Assembly: GCA_016278515.1 (NCBI GenBank)
Contig: JADQBR010000058.1
Span: 1 to 32,233 of the forward strand
Direction of reading: 5' to 3'
Source of the DNA: Bacillota bacterium
GTDB taxonomy: Bacteria; Bacillota; JADQBR01
DNA length: 32,233 nucleotides
The notes under the pieces are model-generated. The model saw nothing but the letters and a program-made list of their open reading frames with translations, was not told the DNA's origin and made no database searches. This document shows positions 7,394 through 16,578 of this stretch, in pieces (position 1 is the first letter of the stretch; the number at the start of each line of letters is the position of its first letter). The translations under genes and the position numbers were made by a program.

Positions 7394-8666
7394 TATTCTT
7401 CCCCCCGACAACAATTTTCCCTTTCTTAATTACCTTCTCTACAAGATTAGTACCGAACCTATACGGCAGGTACCTATAGTTAGGAGCATCAAATATAACC
7501 ATGTCGGCCTGTTTGCCTACCTCAATGCTTCCCACAATACTTGCACGGTCTATGGCATGAGCAGCATTGATAGTAACAGAGTTTATTACCTCCGCAGGGG
7601 TCATACCCAAATAAAGGCTGGCAATAGTCATAATCAACTGCAGGTTATTAGTGGGACAACTGCCTGGATTAAAATCTGTTGCCAAAGCCACAGGCACCCC
7701 TGCCCCTATCATTCTCCTAGCGGGAGCATAATGGTCCTCCCGCAGATTAAAGGTAGTACCTGGCAGTACAATGGCTACTACCTGCTGTTCCGCCATCATG
7801 CTGATTGCCTCGTCAGGAATAACCAGCAGGTGGTCAGCTGAAGTCGCACCCAACTCTGCTGCCAACTGCGAACCGCCCAGCGCAACAATTTCATCAGCAT
7901 GAATCTTCAACTTAAAACCCAAATTTTTTGCCGCTTCAAGAACTCGCCGGGATTGCTCTAAGGTAAAAACCTTGTCCTCACAAAAAATATCACAGAATTC
8001 AGCCAACCCACGTGCCTTCACCTCCGGCAGCATCTCAGTTACCACTAATTCCACATATTTATCGGGCTGTTCCTTGTAGTCTTCGGGAATAGCATGGGCC
8101 CCGAGAAAAGTGGGCACCAATTCTAAAGGCTGATTATCGCCTATTTCCTTGATAGCTTCCAATTGTTTAAGTTCATCCTCAATAGTTAGGCCGTACCCGC
8201 TTTTAGCCTCGGCCGTGGTAGTACCCTGCATAAGCATCTGCCAGGCGTATTTAACCCCACTTTCCACTAGTTCCTCTTTTGAAGCCTTCCGGGTGGCCCG
8301 TACCGTATTCAAAATACCACCACCACCAGCGAGTATGTCCAGGTAGGGAACCCCTTTGAGCTTTAACTCCAGTTCATGCTCCCTCGAACCGCCAAAAACA
8401 AGGTGAGTGTGTGGATCCACCAAACCGGGGAGCACTGTCTTGCCTGACGCATCTACTACTACCGTATCAGAGGTCACTTCCACCTGATTTAAGATATTAT
8501 TGGTAGTATCGGCAGCAATAATCTTGTCGCCCGCCACAGCAACAGCACCGTCTTCAATGAGGCCAATATCCTGCATGTACTCTGCCAATTTAGGCTGTTG
8601 ACTGTTTCCAGCGCATGTAACCATCTGTCCAACATTTCTAATCAACAAATCAGCTCGCTTTTTCAA
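7359..8666 (-). CDS. hutI: Imidazolonepropionase
   Basis: About 435 aa of the amidohydrolase superfamily. Metal and substrate motifs are in order: DPHTHLVFGGSREHE (HxH metal ligands), HADEIVALGG, SADHLL and ATDFNPGS (the metal-binding Asp). It opens the ring of 4-imidazolone-5-propionate to N-formimino-L-glutamate in the cytosol. The reading frame opens at a GTG (8681), but GGAGGTG lies inside that extension and sits 6-8 bases before a TTG at 8666, which is the better start and gives MKKRADLLIRNVG, a normal family N-terminus. It is followed at once by the overlapping ftcD, the next enzyme in the pathway. Confidence 0.93.
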   Translation of the reverse strand: MKKRADLLIRNVGQMVTCAGNSQQPKLAEYMQDIGLIEDGAVAVAGDKIIAADTTNNILNQVEVTSDTVVVDASGKTVLPGLVDPHTHLVFGGSREHELELKLKGVPYLDILAGGGGILNTVRATRKASKEELVESGVKYAWQMLMQGTTTAEAKSGYGLTIEDELKQLEAIKEIGDNQPLELVPTFLGAHAIPEDYKEQPDKYVELVVTEMLPEVKARGLAEFCDIFCEDKVFTLEQSRRVLEAAKNLGFKLKIHADEIVALGGSQLAAELGATSADHLLVIPDEAISMMAEQQVVAIVLPGTTFNLREDHYAPARRMIGAGVPVALATDFNPGSCPTNNLQLIMTIASLYLGMTPAEVINSVTINAAHAIDRASIVGSIEVGKQADMVIFDAPNYRYLPYRFGTNLVEKVIKKGKIVVGGKNNAKTGAVRTEF

Positions 8667-8778
8667 TCCCTTCACCTCCACTACAGTTGTTATTCTCTAT
8701 AATCCCTTCTTGCTTCCCACAAGAGAAACCTGTAGATTAACTTGCGAATAAGTAAAAATTCTTGCTACCATAAGGCTG

Positions 8779-10350
8779 CTAGCTAAACTTTGACGGAGGA
8801 ACGCCCACCAAGTTCTTAAATACCCGGCTGAAGTATTTAGGATCTTGATAACCTACCCGGCGGGAAATCTCAGAGACATTAAATTCAGAATCGGAAAGTA
8901 ATCTCTTCGCCTGTTCGATTCTAACATCAGTAAGGAATTCGATAAAAGTTTTGCCCGTTTCTTTTTTAAAGATATGGCTAAAATAATAACTACTCAAGCC
9001 GGCGCTGCGTGCCACTTCTTCCAAACTTAGATCATAATGATAATGCCCATTGATGTATTCAACCGCTTTCTGAACCATTTTCAAGTTGCGCTGATTGCGA
9101 CTGCCGCTAACTTCATCCGTTAACTTCTCCACCAAACGGTGCATATACCCTCTTAAACGTTGGACGGTACTTATATCAAACAATAACTTTGCGTAACGCG
9201 AGCTGAACCCGCCAATTTTAGCCGGGTCCATACCGCCCTCTGCAGCAGCCCGCAACAAGTTTACCACTAATTCCAAACAGCGGGCCTGCACTATGGGTGG
9301 GCTAAGGTTCGCGTCCTGCAGTGCCCCGCTAAACATTTCATCCACAATATCCTCTGCACCTTCCCGATCACCGAAACGCACCTTGGACAAAAGTTCCTCC
9401 TTAACGATGGGCGAAAAAAGTGTAACTCCCTCGTTAAACGGTTCAACCTCACTTACGTGTATTATCTGCCCACCGCCTTTAAAAAAGCGATGTTCGAGAG
9501 CTCCGCACGCCTGCTGATAGGATAGGTTGAGGTTCCTGATATCCCGGTAGCGCTTACCGATGCCAATAGAAACTGATGTAAAAGATAATTGTTCCACCAG
9601 TTCCTTTACCTTCCCGGCTAGACCAGCTGAGTCTTTGACAGCCTGTTCCTGATCCAGATATTCCAAGTGAAACACAACTGCAAAGCTGTCATCAGATACA
9701 GTACACACCAATCCGGTTTCCAACTGTCGGACAGCTTCTTCCACAGTTTTTAATACCTTCAGCCTTAACTCGGTCTTACGCATTTGACTCTGATTTGCAG
9801 TAATGGCGGCAAAATTGTCAATGCTGACTACCATGGCGCAATTAGGCAGTTTATCTATTTTCAGGAAATCAGTCATCTCCAAGATTTCTTTCATACTAGT
9901 CTCGTTACCATAAACCAAATCATAGGCAAACTTTGTGTAAATATGACTTTTTACTTTTACCAGTTGGGCCATATCGTTCCAATTATTGGGTTGCCCTTGG
10001 GCAAAACGCTCAAGCATCAATTCAACCAAGGATTTCAGGTCCTCCCTGTTAACCGGTTGCAGCAATACCCCATCCAGTCCAGCGTTGACATAGTCTTTTA
10101 TAGAAGAGACATCTTCATCTCCCAATAAGGCTATAACCACATTGCCATATGACTTTAACCGAGTAATGGCCGTTACATCTTCCAGTACGGCATCCCCGGC
10201 AATAACGATAAGAGCCTCACCCGCGAGGTAGCTGTCTTTCAGACTAATGCTGCCCACACAAGTGAGGTTGTCTAAGAGGTTACTGCAGTTTAACAGGTAC
10301 CGCGCTGCTTCTTTTAATTTTTCATCACCGCCAACCAACAGCAGTTTCAT
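8779..10350 (-). CDS. YesN-like AraC-family regulator with degenerate receiver
   Basis: 523 aa in three parts. Residues 1-115 resemble a response-regulator receiver, but the acidic pocket reads GGDE rather than DDE, the phospho-acceptor region is AGDA, and the conserved Lys (usually KP) is Gln in LLQPVN, so ordinary phosphorylation is doubtful. The middle (about 150-300) resembles the degenerate GGDEF-like region of PucR/YesN proteins (FTSVSIGIGKRY, then QQACGALEHRFF). The last 100 residues are a double HTH of AraC type (LSLEEVARSAGLSSYYFSHIFKKETGKTF, shown here only as its family). It starts 3 bases after the short hutU and is co-transcribed with the enzymes, so it probably senses an operon metabolite and controls its own operon. 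Confidence 0.8.
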   Translation of the reverse strand: MKLLLVGGDEKLKEAARYLLNCSNLLDNLTCVGSISLKDSYLAGEALIVIAGDAVLEDVTAITRLKSYGNVVIALLGDEDVSSIKDYVNAGLDGVLLQPVNREDLKSLVELMLERFAQGQPNNWNDMAQLVKVKSHIYTKFAYDLVYGNETSMKEILEMTDFLKIDKLPNCAMVVSIDNFAAITANQSQMRKTELRLKVLKTVEEAVRQLETGLVCTVSDDSFAVVFHLEYLDQEQAVKDSAGLAGKVKELVEQLSFTSVSIGIGKRYRDIRNLNLSYQQACGALEHRFFKGGGQIIHVSEVEPFNEGVTLFSPIVKEELLSKVRFGDREGAEDIVDEMFSGALQDANLSPPIVQARCLELVVNLLRAAAEGGMDPAKIGGFSSRYAKLLFDISTVQRLRGYMHRLVEKLTDEVSGSRNQRNLKMVQKAVEYINGHYHYDLSLEEVARSAGLSSYYFSHIFKKETGKTFIEFLTDVRIEQAKRLLSDSEFNVSEISRRVGYQDPKYFSRVFKNLVGVPPSKFS

Positions 10351-10353
10351 AGC

Positions 10354-12006
10354 TTATTCCCCTTCGTCTAAAGTTACACGTGGGTAAAATTGGGATGCTT
10401 CCTTGCGCGCCTTCTCGCATCCCGCGTCGGCATGGCGCACCACTCCCAGCCCCGGGTCATTAGTTAACACCCGGTCCAGTTTGTCGGCAGCCGTATCAGT
10501 ACCATCAGCTATTACAGTCATCCCGGAATGGATGGAATAACCAATACCAACTCCACCGCCGTGATATAAACCTGCCATGGTTGCGCCAGAAGAACAATTT
10601 AATAAGGCATTTAATACAGGCCAGTCAGCTATAGCGTCACTGCCATCAGGCATTGCTTCCGTTTCCCTGTTGGGCGAAGCTACAGAACCTGAATCCAGGT
10701 GATCCCTGGTAATTGCAATAGGAGCTGCCAACTCGCCAGTCCGAACCATCTCGTTAATTATTTTTCCAAAATGCGCCCTTTCTTTATAATTTAGCCAACA
10801 GACCCGTGCCGGAAGCCCTTGGAAGTTGACATGCTTTTGCACTTTTAAAATCCAATTGGTAAGTCTTTCTTGGTGTGCAAACTCCCTGAGAACGACTTCA
10901 TCGGTCTTAAAAATATCTGTCGGGTCTCCGGAAAGAGCAACCCATCGGAAAGGGCCGCGTCCCTCACAAAATAGGTCCCGTAACGCTGCTGGCACAAACC
11001 CCTGAATATCAAAAGCATTTGAAACACCCGCTTTAGTACCCTGTTCCCTAATATTATTGCCATAATCGAAAACTATTGACCCCTGGGCCTTAAATTCAAG
11101 CATTGCTGCTACATGTCTCTGGATAGATTTTAGTGACAACTCCTGATATTTTCCAGGTTCCGTTTTACGCTTCCGTTGCGCTTGCTCCACCGACAGACCC
11201 TCAGGGATGTAACCGCTAAGCAGATCATGGGCCGGAGTCTGATCAGTAACAATGTCAGGTATGACCCCTTTGGCTAACAGTTTGGGGTACACTTGGGCCG
11301 CATTCCCCTGCAACGCTATGGATAAAGGCCACTCTCTTTCAATACTCTCCCGAGCTAAATCCAACGCCTCATTCAAATTACGAGCCATCACATCGCAGTA
11401 GGAGTTTTCCAGGCTACGTTTTATGGTAGCACGATCCACATCGATAACAATAGTAACTCCACCGTTCATGGTAACAGCCAATGGCTGTGCCCCACCCATG
11501 CTTCCCAAACCAGAAGTTAGCACCAATTTTCCCCGTAGATCAGAACGGAAATACTGTCTGGCGACCTGAGCAAACGTTTCATAAGTCCCCTGTAAAATTC
11601 CCTGAGTACCGATAAAAGCCCAAGCGCCTGCAGTTGATTGTCCGTACGATGTCAACCCCTTGGCCTCCAGTTCCCGAAAGGTTTCCCATTGAGCCCACTT
11701 AGGAACCAACATGGCCCAAGATGTGATTACTCGCGGAGCACCCGGGAAGGTTCGAAAGACGCCAACGGGCTTACCTGAGGCAATAAGTAAAGTCTCATCA
11801 TGTTTAAGGTCCTTTAACGTTTCAATAGTAGCGTGCAATGATTGCCAATCCTTTGCAGCCTTGCCGCTGCCTCCGTAAACAATCAGTTCTTTGGGATTGC
11901 TGGCAACATCGGGGTCGATGCAGTTGAGTAGCAACCGCAGCAGTCCCTCCTGCTGCCATCCTCTACAATTTAGTTGTTTCCCCATAGGTGTTTTTATTTC
12001 CGGCAA
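10354..12006 (-). CDS. hutU: Urocanate hydratase, classical bacterial form
   Basis: About 550 aa, the standard urocanase length. It carries SYGQSTAGAWAFIGTQGI, the NAD-site stretch TSGLGSMGGAQPLA, YCDVMARNL, FDYGNN, the Cys motif LPARVCWL (Cys near residue 403, matching Cys410 of the Pseudomonas enzyme), RDHLDSGSVASPNRET and YHGGGVGIGYSIHSG. It converts urocanate to imidazolone propionate with bound NAD+. GTG (12015) and TTG (12006) are both possible starts; GGGGTGAT precedes the TTG and favours it. It is the first enzyme gene after the transporter genes and ends 3 bases before the regulator. A second urocanase of another subfamily lies 4 kb downstream in the same operon. Confidence 0.93.
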   Translation of the reverse strand: MPEIKTPMGKQLNCRGWQQEGLLRLLLNCIDPDVASNPKELIVYGGSGKAAKDWQSLHATIETLKDLKHDETLLIASGKPVGVFRTFPGAPRVITSWAMLVPKWAQWETFRELEAKGLTSYGQSTAGAWAFIGTQGILQGTYETFAQVARQYFRSDLRGKLVLTSGLGSMGGAQPLAVTMNGGVTIVIDVDRATIKRSLENSYCDVMARNLNEALDLARESIEREWPLSIALQGNAAQVYPKLLAKGVIPDIVTDQTPAHDLLSGYIPEGLSVEQAQRKRKTEPGKYQELSLKSIQRHVAAMLEFKAQGSIVFDYGNNIREQGTKAGVSNAFDIQGFVPAALRDLFCEGRGPFRWVALSGDPTDIFKTDEVVLREFAHQERLTNWILKVQKHVNFQGLPARVCWLNYKERAHFGKIINEMVRTGELAAPIAITRDHLDSGSVASPNRETEAMPDGSDAIADWPVLNALLNCSSGATMAGLYHGGGVGIGYSIHSGMTVIADGTDTAADKLDRVLTNDPGLGVVRHADAGCEKARKEASQFYPRVTLDEGE

Positions 12007-12052
12007 TATTATCACCCCAATAATTTGCTATACTGTTGTTCCAGTAACTACG

Positions 12053-12766
12053 TTATCCTCCCAGATAGGCTTTCCGAATACTATCGTTATCTTGAAGGTT
12101 TTCTGCCAAGTCCTGATGCACAATCTGTCCCATTTCTAAGACGCAACCCCGATCCGCTACTGCCAAGGCCTTTTTGGCATTCTGCTCCACCATCAGGATG
12201 GTTATTCCCTGGTTATTCATCTCTTTAATGACACTAAAAGCTTTATTGACTAACAGCGGCATTAACCCCATGGATATTTCGTCTATCAGTAGGAGTTTAG
12301 GTTTAGTCATCAATGCCCGGCCGATAGCTAACATTTGCTGCTCGCCACCACTCATAGTCTTAGCCAGTTGGTTTTTTCGCTCTCCAAGACGGGTAAACAC
12401 ATCATAGACTTCTTTCATTGTCTTGGCTATTTCAACATTGTTTTTACTATGGTAGGCTCCCATCAGTAGGTTATCTTCTACACTGAGATCTGGAAACACC
12501 CGGCGCCCCTCAGGGATATAACCGATACGCATTCCCGCACGATCCCAAGATGGGCGTTTGATAATATCCTTTCCCTCAAAGAAAATCCTACCCTGTGCAG
12601 GCTTGATTAAACCCATCACCGTTTTCATAATGGTCGTCTTACCGGCACCATTTGCCCCGATAATACTGACAAACTCCCCCTGTTCCACCTGAAGTGAAAC
12701 ATCGTAAAGAGCTTGTGACTGGTCATAAAATACGTTGATGCCGTCCAATTTAAGCAATTTCATCAT
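12053..12766 (-). CDS. livF: LIV-type ABC transporter ATP-binding protein LivF
   Basis: About 237 aa. Walker A GANGAGKTT (residues about 37-45), signature MSGGEQQMLAIGRAL, Walker B LLLIDEIS and a switch His region appear in the usual order. The strong similarity to LivF (second ATPase of branched-chain amino acid importers) includes the PEGRRVFPDLSVEDNLLMGAY stretch. Its start lies inside the last codons of livG; GGGAGG precedes tandem ATGs at 12766 and 12763. Together with LivG it powers the LivH/LivM channel. Because it is followed directly by hutU, the substrate is more likely an imidazole compound or amino acid feeding the hut pathway than a branched-chain amino acid. Confidence 0.9.
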   Translation of the reverse strand: MMKLLKLDGINVFYDQSQALYDVSLQVEQGEFVSIIGANGAGKTTIMKTVMGLIKPAQGRIFFEGKDIIKRPSWDRAGMRIGYIPEGRRVFPDLSVEDNLLMGAYHSKNNVEIAKTMKEVYDVFTRLGERKNQLAKTMSGGEQQMLAIGRALMTKPKLLLIDEISMGLMPLLVNKAFSVIKEMNNQGITILMVEQNAKKALAVADRGCVLEMGQIVHQDLAENLQDNDSIRKAYLGG

Positions 12767-13520
12767 CCTCCCTGCCCAGGTAAGCCTCAATTACCTGCGG
12801 GTCACTCTGCACTTCCGCCGGAGTCCCTTCTGCAATCTTCTCGCCATAACTTAGTACTACCATCCTATCACAAAGCCGGTTAGCAACTGCTAGATGATGC
12901 TCCACCATCACTATCGTTATCCCTTTCTTTCGTAGCTGCATAATAAGCTGAATAAAATCCTCAGCGGCTTCAGCACCCATCCCGGCCACAGGTTCATCCA
13001 GCATCAATATAGACGGGTTCAAAGCCAATGCCCTGGCCACTTCCAAGTGTCTCATGTAACCTAAGCTCAACTCTTCTGCGGGTACGTCCTGCTGCGAAGA
13101 AAGATTTACTCGTTCTAAAATGCGTTGCGCTTTAACAATGTTTTCCTTGGTTTTACTACGTTTAAAAATTGACAATAGACCACCGTAATCCTTCAGTCCC
13201 AAAGCGGCAATAACATTATCCATCACTGTCATATCTTTAAATATACGGGTAATTTGAAACGTCCTGGCTACTCCTAAGTTTGCAACCTTATGCGGTGAAA
13301 GTCCCTGAATTTCCTGTCCCTTTAACAAAATTCTACCGGCGGTAGGAGCGTAAACTCCGCAGACCGCGTTAAACATGGTGGTCTTGCCGGCGCCGTTAGG
13401 TCCGATAATGCCCACTATTTCCTGCTCACGCACTGTCATATCCACACCATTGACAGCCTTTAAACCGCCAAAGTACTTTTTTAAACCCTTTATTTCCAAA
13501 ATGGCCTGTGCCATACCCAT
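12750..13520 (-). CDS. livG: LIV-type ABC transporter ATP-binding protein LivG
   Basis: About 256 aa. Walker A GPNGAGKTT (about 40-48), the LivG-specific VARTFQITRIFKDMTVMDNV, a signature variant LSLGYMRHLEVARAL in place of LSGGQ, Walker B ILMLDEP and the switch His in VEHHLAVA. It is the first ATPase of the importer. The ATG at 13520 follows GTG 13523, and the gene starts 6 bases after the livM stop; exact start choice among GTG 13523, ATG 13520 and ATG 13514 is not decided by the weak ribosome site. It overlaps livF at its 3' end. Confidence 0.9.
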   Translation of the reverse strand: MGMAQAILEIKGLKKYFGGLKAVNGVDMTVREQEIVGIIGPNGAGKTTMFNAVCGVYAPTAGRILLKGQEIQGLSPHKVANLGVARTFQITRIFKDMTVMDNVIAALGLKDYGGLLSIFKRSKTKENIVKAQRILERVNLSSQQDVPAEELSLGYMRHLEVARALALNPSILMLDEPVAGMGAEAAEDFIQLIMQLRKKGITIVMVEHHLAVANRLCDRMVVLSYGEKIAEGTPAEVQSDPQVIEAYLGREDDEIA

Positions 13521-13526
13521 CACATC

Positions 13527-14414
13527 CTAACCCTTTGTACTGGCAGAAAACCAAGATTTCTTGCGTGTTATCATGTTCCACAGATAACTATCATCGCCCA
13601 CAAGTCCCTGAGATTGGAAGCGCATCATTAACACTAACAGACCGCCATAGACTAGCATCCGATAGTCAGATACAAAACGAAATACCTCAGGTGCTAGTCC
13701 CAACAACAGCGCACCAAAAATCGGTCCCCGAATAGTACCCAATCCACCAATTACAGCCATGGACAAAATAGTAACCGAAGTCAAAAAGGCAAAATCAGTG
13801 GACATGATAAAGCCCATAAAATGGGCGTAAACGCTGCCGGCCAGCCCAGCTAAAAAAGTACCAAGAATAAAGGCAATAATCTTGAATTTGTTAACATCTA
13901 TACCTAATGCTGCCGCAGCCATCTCATTATTGCGGATGCCCCCCAAGGCCATGCCCAACCACGAATTTTCCAACCGACGGTTCACGAAATAGGTGAACAA
14001 TATCAAGCCTACAACCAGCACCAAAAAGTGCACGTTTCCAAAATCTTGACCAAAGAAGGTCGGCCTAGGGACACTCAATCCCAAAGAAGCACCAAATAAA
14101 GGTACATATTGGAAAATAGCTACTACAACAAAATTAATTCCAATGGTGGTAATAGCCAGAAAATCTTCCTGTACACGGAGACTGGCCAAGCCCAGTAGCA
14201 TGCCAACAAGTCCGGCAATAATACCAGCAAGCGGAAAGCTAACCCAGAAAGACAGACCAAATGTACTGGATAATACCGCTGAAGTGTAGGCACCAATACC
14301 AAAGAAGGCAGCATGTCCCAGGGTAGGCTGTCCAGCATAACCGGTGATAATGTTTATGCTCATGGCCAGTACCACAAAGATACCCACGTTTATCGCAACA
14401 ACAATCTCATACAT
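13527..14414 (-). CDS. livM: LIV-type ABC transporter permease LivM
   Basis: 295 aa, strongly hydrophobic with 8-9 predicted membrane spans. It has the LivM features GYAGQPTLGHAAFFGIGAYT near residue 26 and the cytoplasmic-loop motif LGMALGGIRNNEMAAAALGIDVNKFK (EAA-like loop that contacts the ATPase), then IGGLGTIRGPIFGA. GGGGG lies 9 bases before the ATG. It pairs with LivH to form the membrane channel. Gene order livK-H-M-G-F is the standard one for this family. Confidence 0.92.
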   Translation of the reverse strand: MYEIVVAINVGIFVVLAMSINIITGYAGQPTLGHAAFFGIGAYTSAVLSSTFGLSFWVSFPLAGIIAGLVGMLLGLASLRVQEDFLAITTIGINFVVVAIFQYVPLFGASLGLSVPRPTFFGQDFGNVHFLVLVVGLILFTYFVNRRLENSWLGMALGGIRNNEMAAAALGIDVNKFKIIAFILGTFLAGLAGSVYAHFMGFIMSTDFAFLTSVTILSMAVIGGLGTIRGPIFGALLLGLAPEVFRFVSDYRMLVYGGLLVLMMRFQSQGLVGDDSYLWNMITRKKSWFSASTKG

Positions 14415-14426
14415 GCATTCCCCCCC

Positions 14427-15284
14427 TTAGTTCTTGCTTATTAGACCCCGGGGCCTAAATAAGAGAATAATAATCAATACTACAAATGCAATGGCATCGC
14501 GGGGTAGGAAAAATCCGATATACCCGCCAATTAACGTTTCCGCCAAACCTATAACCATGGCGGCAATTACCGTACCCACCGGACTTCCCAACCCACCAAG
14601 GACAATAATGGCAAGCATTTTGTACGCAGGAACATCCCCCATGGTTGGAAATACCGAACTATAAAGAATACCTACCATAATGCCCGCAGCAGCCGCAAAA
14701 CCATAACCCAATAGATAGTTAAGAGCCACCATCATATTAACATTTACCCCCATCGCTTTTGCAGTTTCCAAATCCTGAGCCGTAGCCTTCCAAGCTAACC
14801 CAATCTTGGTCTTATTAAGTAAAAACCATAGAACTGCCAATAGCAAAAAAGTAGTGACAATAATCAATATCCAAGCTCCATTAATATTTAAGCTGTCGGT
14901 ATAAATACTGGAAAAAGGTACTTCCGCGTGAAAACCCTTGATGCTTGGGCCAGCCACCATGCGAATTAGATCTGACAAAAAAATAAAGAGACCAATACTG
15001 GCAATCAAGGAAACATTAGGCGATTTATCCAGCATAGGAACGTATAACAACTTTTGCACCAGAACGCCATATAGCCCGGTTAGCAGCATACCTACTATAA
15101 AGGTAAGCAACAGGCTGCCGGTAGTATTGTAGGTCAGCAAACCCACATACGCGCCAAGAGCATAGGCACCGGCATTATTAATATCAAGTATCCGCATAAT
15201 TCCATAAACTAAGGTGGCACCCATGGCAGTCAAAGCATAGACGCTGCCAATCACTATACCATTGATTAATTGCTGCAAAAACAT
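14427..15284 (-). CDS. livH: LIV-type ABC transporter permease LivH
   Basis: 285 aa with 8 or so membrane spans. N-terminal QQLINGIVIGSVYALTAMG and C-terminal ILGGLGSPVGTVIAA are hallmark LivH segments; the EAA-like loop TKIGLAWKATAQDLETAKAMGVN is where the ATPase docks. AAAGGAG precedes the ATG by 7 bases. It follows livK after a stable intercistronic hairpin and is 12 bases from livM. Confidence 0.92.
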   Translation of the reverse strand: MFLQQLINGIVIGSVYALTAMGATLVYGIMRILDINNAGAYALGAYVGLLTYNTTGSLLLTFIVGMLLTGLYGVLVQKLLYVPMLDKSPNVSLIASIGLFIFLSDLIRMVAGPSIKGFHAEVPFSSIYTDSLNINGAWILIIVTTFLLLAVLWFLLNKTKIGLAWKATAQDLETAKAMGVNVNMMVALNYLLGYGFAAAAGIMVGILYSSVFPTMGDVPAYKMLAIIVLGGLGSPVGTVIAAMVIGLAETLIGGYIGFFLPRDAIAFVVLIIILLFRPRGLISKN

Positions 15285-15318
15285 AATAATTCTCCTTTAC
15301 AAGGTTTATTGAATGTTA

Positions 15319-15346
15319 GAGGACATCCGCGAAAGCGGGTGTCCTC
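15319..15346 (-). promoter_or_regulatory. Intercistronic hairpin between livK and livH
   Basis: GAGGACATCCGC (15319-15330) pairs with GCGGGTGTCCTC (15335-15346) through 12 bp, including one wobble pair, around a four-base loop. No T run follows on the minus strand, so it is not a full terminator. Such hairpins after the binding-protein gene are known in ABC operons to protect the upstream message and keep binding protein in excess over permease; that role is inferred here. Confidence 0.6.
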
Positions 15347-15360
15347 CATTACATCAACTA

Positions 15361-16578
15361 TTACTTGTTAGGCGGAGTAATGATCTCAGGATCATCAATC
15401 TGGCCGTAGCTATGGAATTCACCATTTTTAACCTCTTGCACCTGTACTGCCTTTGTTACTTCTCCTAGATCGTTGTAACCATGAAGAACTCCGGTAACAG
15501 CCTCAAAATTCTTAACTTTGCTAAGACCTTCCAGAATTTGTGCCGGCTCAGTACCGTATTCTTTCATCACGCTGGCCAATACCATGAAAGCGTCATAAGT
15601 TGACGCAGCTACCATGTCCGGTGCATGTCCAGTAAAGTCTGTGTAATCGGTTAGAAACTTCTGTACCACTTCCCGGTCAGAATCTCGGTTCAAGTTTGTG
15701 GTAATAACTAATCCATCAGCGGTATCTGCGGCAACCTCTAGGAACTGAGTAGTAGAATCAACGCCTTCGGTTCCCAGTAGTTGCGCTTCTAAACCTAAGT
15801 CCTTAGCCTGGCGAACAATTTGTGCACCTTCTCCTGCATAGGCAGGCATATAAACCAGGTCAGCACCTTCTTCTTTAATTTTAGTCAACACAGGGGTAAA
15901 TTCTTTTTCCCCGAAAGAGAAAGAGTCTATAGAAACTATTTCTGCACCGTTAGCTTCAGCATATGCCTTAAAAGATTCCGTCAACGTGCTACCAAAATCA
16001 TTATCAATGTGAAGGATGGCTATTTTCTTGGCGCCTAGCATTTCTATCGCGACATAAGCACCTGCTTTACCCTGAACAGTACCAACAAAAGATTGACGGA
16101 AAATAAAGTCACCAGCTTTGGTAATTTCGGGATGAAGACCGTATGCGGAAATCATCGGAATTTGTGCACGCTGGAAAATCGGTGCAACAGCTCGAGTGGG
16201 GCCGCTGTAAGAACCTGAAACTGTCGCCACAACATTATCCTTATTAGTCAGTTTCTGGGCAATGTTTACTGCCTGCTTGGAATCTAAACCATCATCATAA
16301 TCTACCAATTCAACCAGTTGGCCATTGATGCCGCCAGCATCGTTGATTTGTTCGACAGCCAGTTCCGCAGCGTTCTGAACGCTTTCCCCATCAGCGGCAG
16401 CGGGACCGGTCAGCGGTGCAAAGAAACCAATCTTAACCGGTTCTTTACTTTGTTGCTGTTCACCCGTTTGAGACTGCTGTTCGCCGCCATTGTCCGCGGG
16501 TTGCTGATTAGAACCGCAGCCAAATACTGCAAAAGCAAATACCAGAATTAGCAAACCAACAAATATAATCTTTTTCAT
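15361..16578 (-). CDS. livK: LIV-type substrate-binding lipoprotein
   Basis: 405 aa. The N-terminus has a lysine pair, a hydrophobic stretch and the lipobox FAVFGC with lipid-anchored Cys21, followed by a Gln/Glu-rich linker. The mature part starts EPVKIGFFAPLTGPAAADG, the family opening of type I periplasmic binding proteins (branched-chain amino acid, amide and urea binding), and includes DDGLDSKQAVNIAQKL and VVATVSGSYSGPTRAVAPI. It should capture substrate outside the membrane and hand it to LivHM. GGGAG sits 8 bases before the ATG. As first gene of a liv-hut operon, its ligand is plausibly urocanate, histidine or a related imidazole; sequence alone cannot settle this. Confidence 0.92.
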   Translation of the reverse strand: MKKIIFVGLLILVFAFAVFGCGSNQQPADNGGEQQSQTGEQQQSKEPVKIGFFAPLTGPAAADGESVQNAAELAVEQINDAGGINGQLVELVDYDDGLDSKQAVNIAQKLTNKDNVVATVSGSYSGPTRAVAPIFQRAQIPMISAYGLHPEITKAGDFIFRQSFVGTVQGKAGAYVAIEMLGAKKIAILHIDNDFGSTLTESFKAYAEANGAEIVSIDSFSFGEKEFTPVLTKIKEEGADLVYMPAYAGEGAQIVRQAKDLGLEAQLLGTEGVDSTTQFLEVAADTADGLVITTNLNRDSDREVVQKFLTDYTDFTGHAPDMVAASTYDAFMVLASVMKEYGTEPAQILEGLSKVKNFEAVTGVLHGYNDLGEVTKAVQVQEVKNGEFHSYGQIDDPEIITPPNK

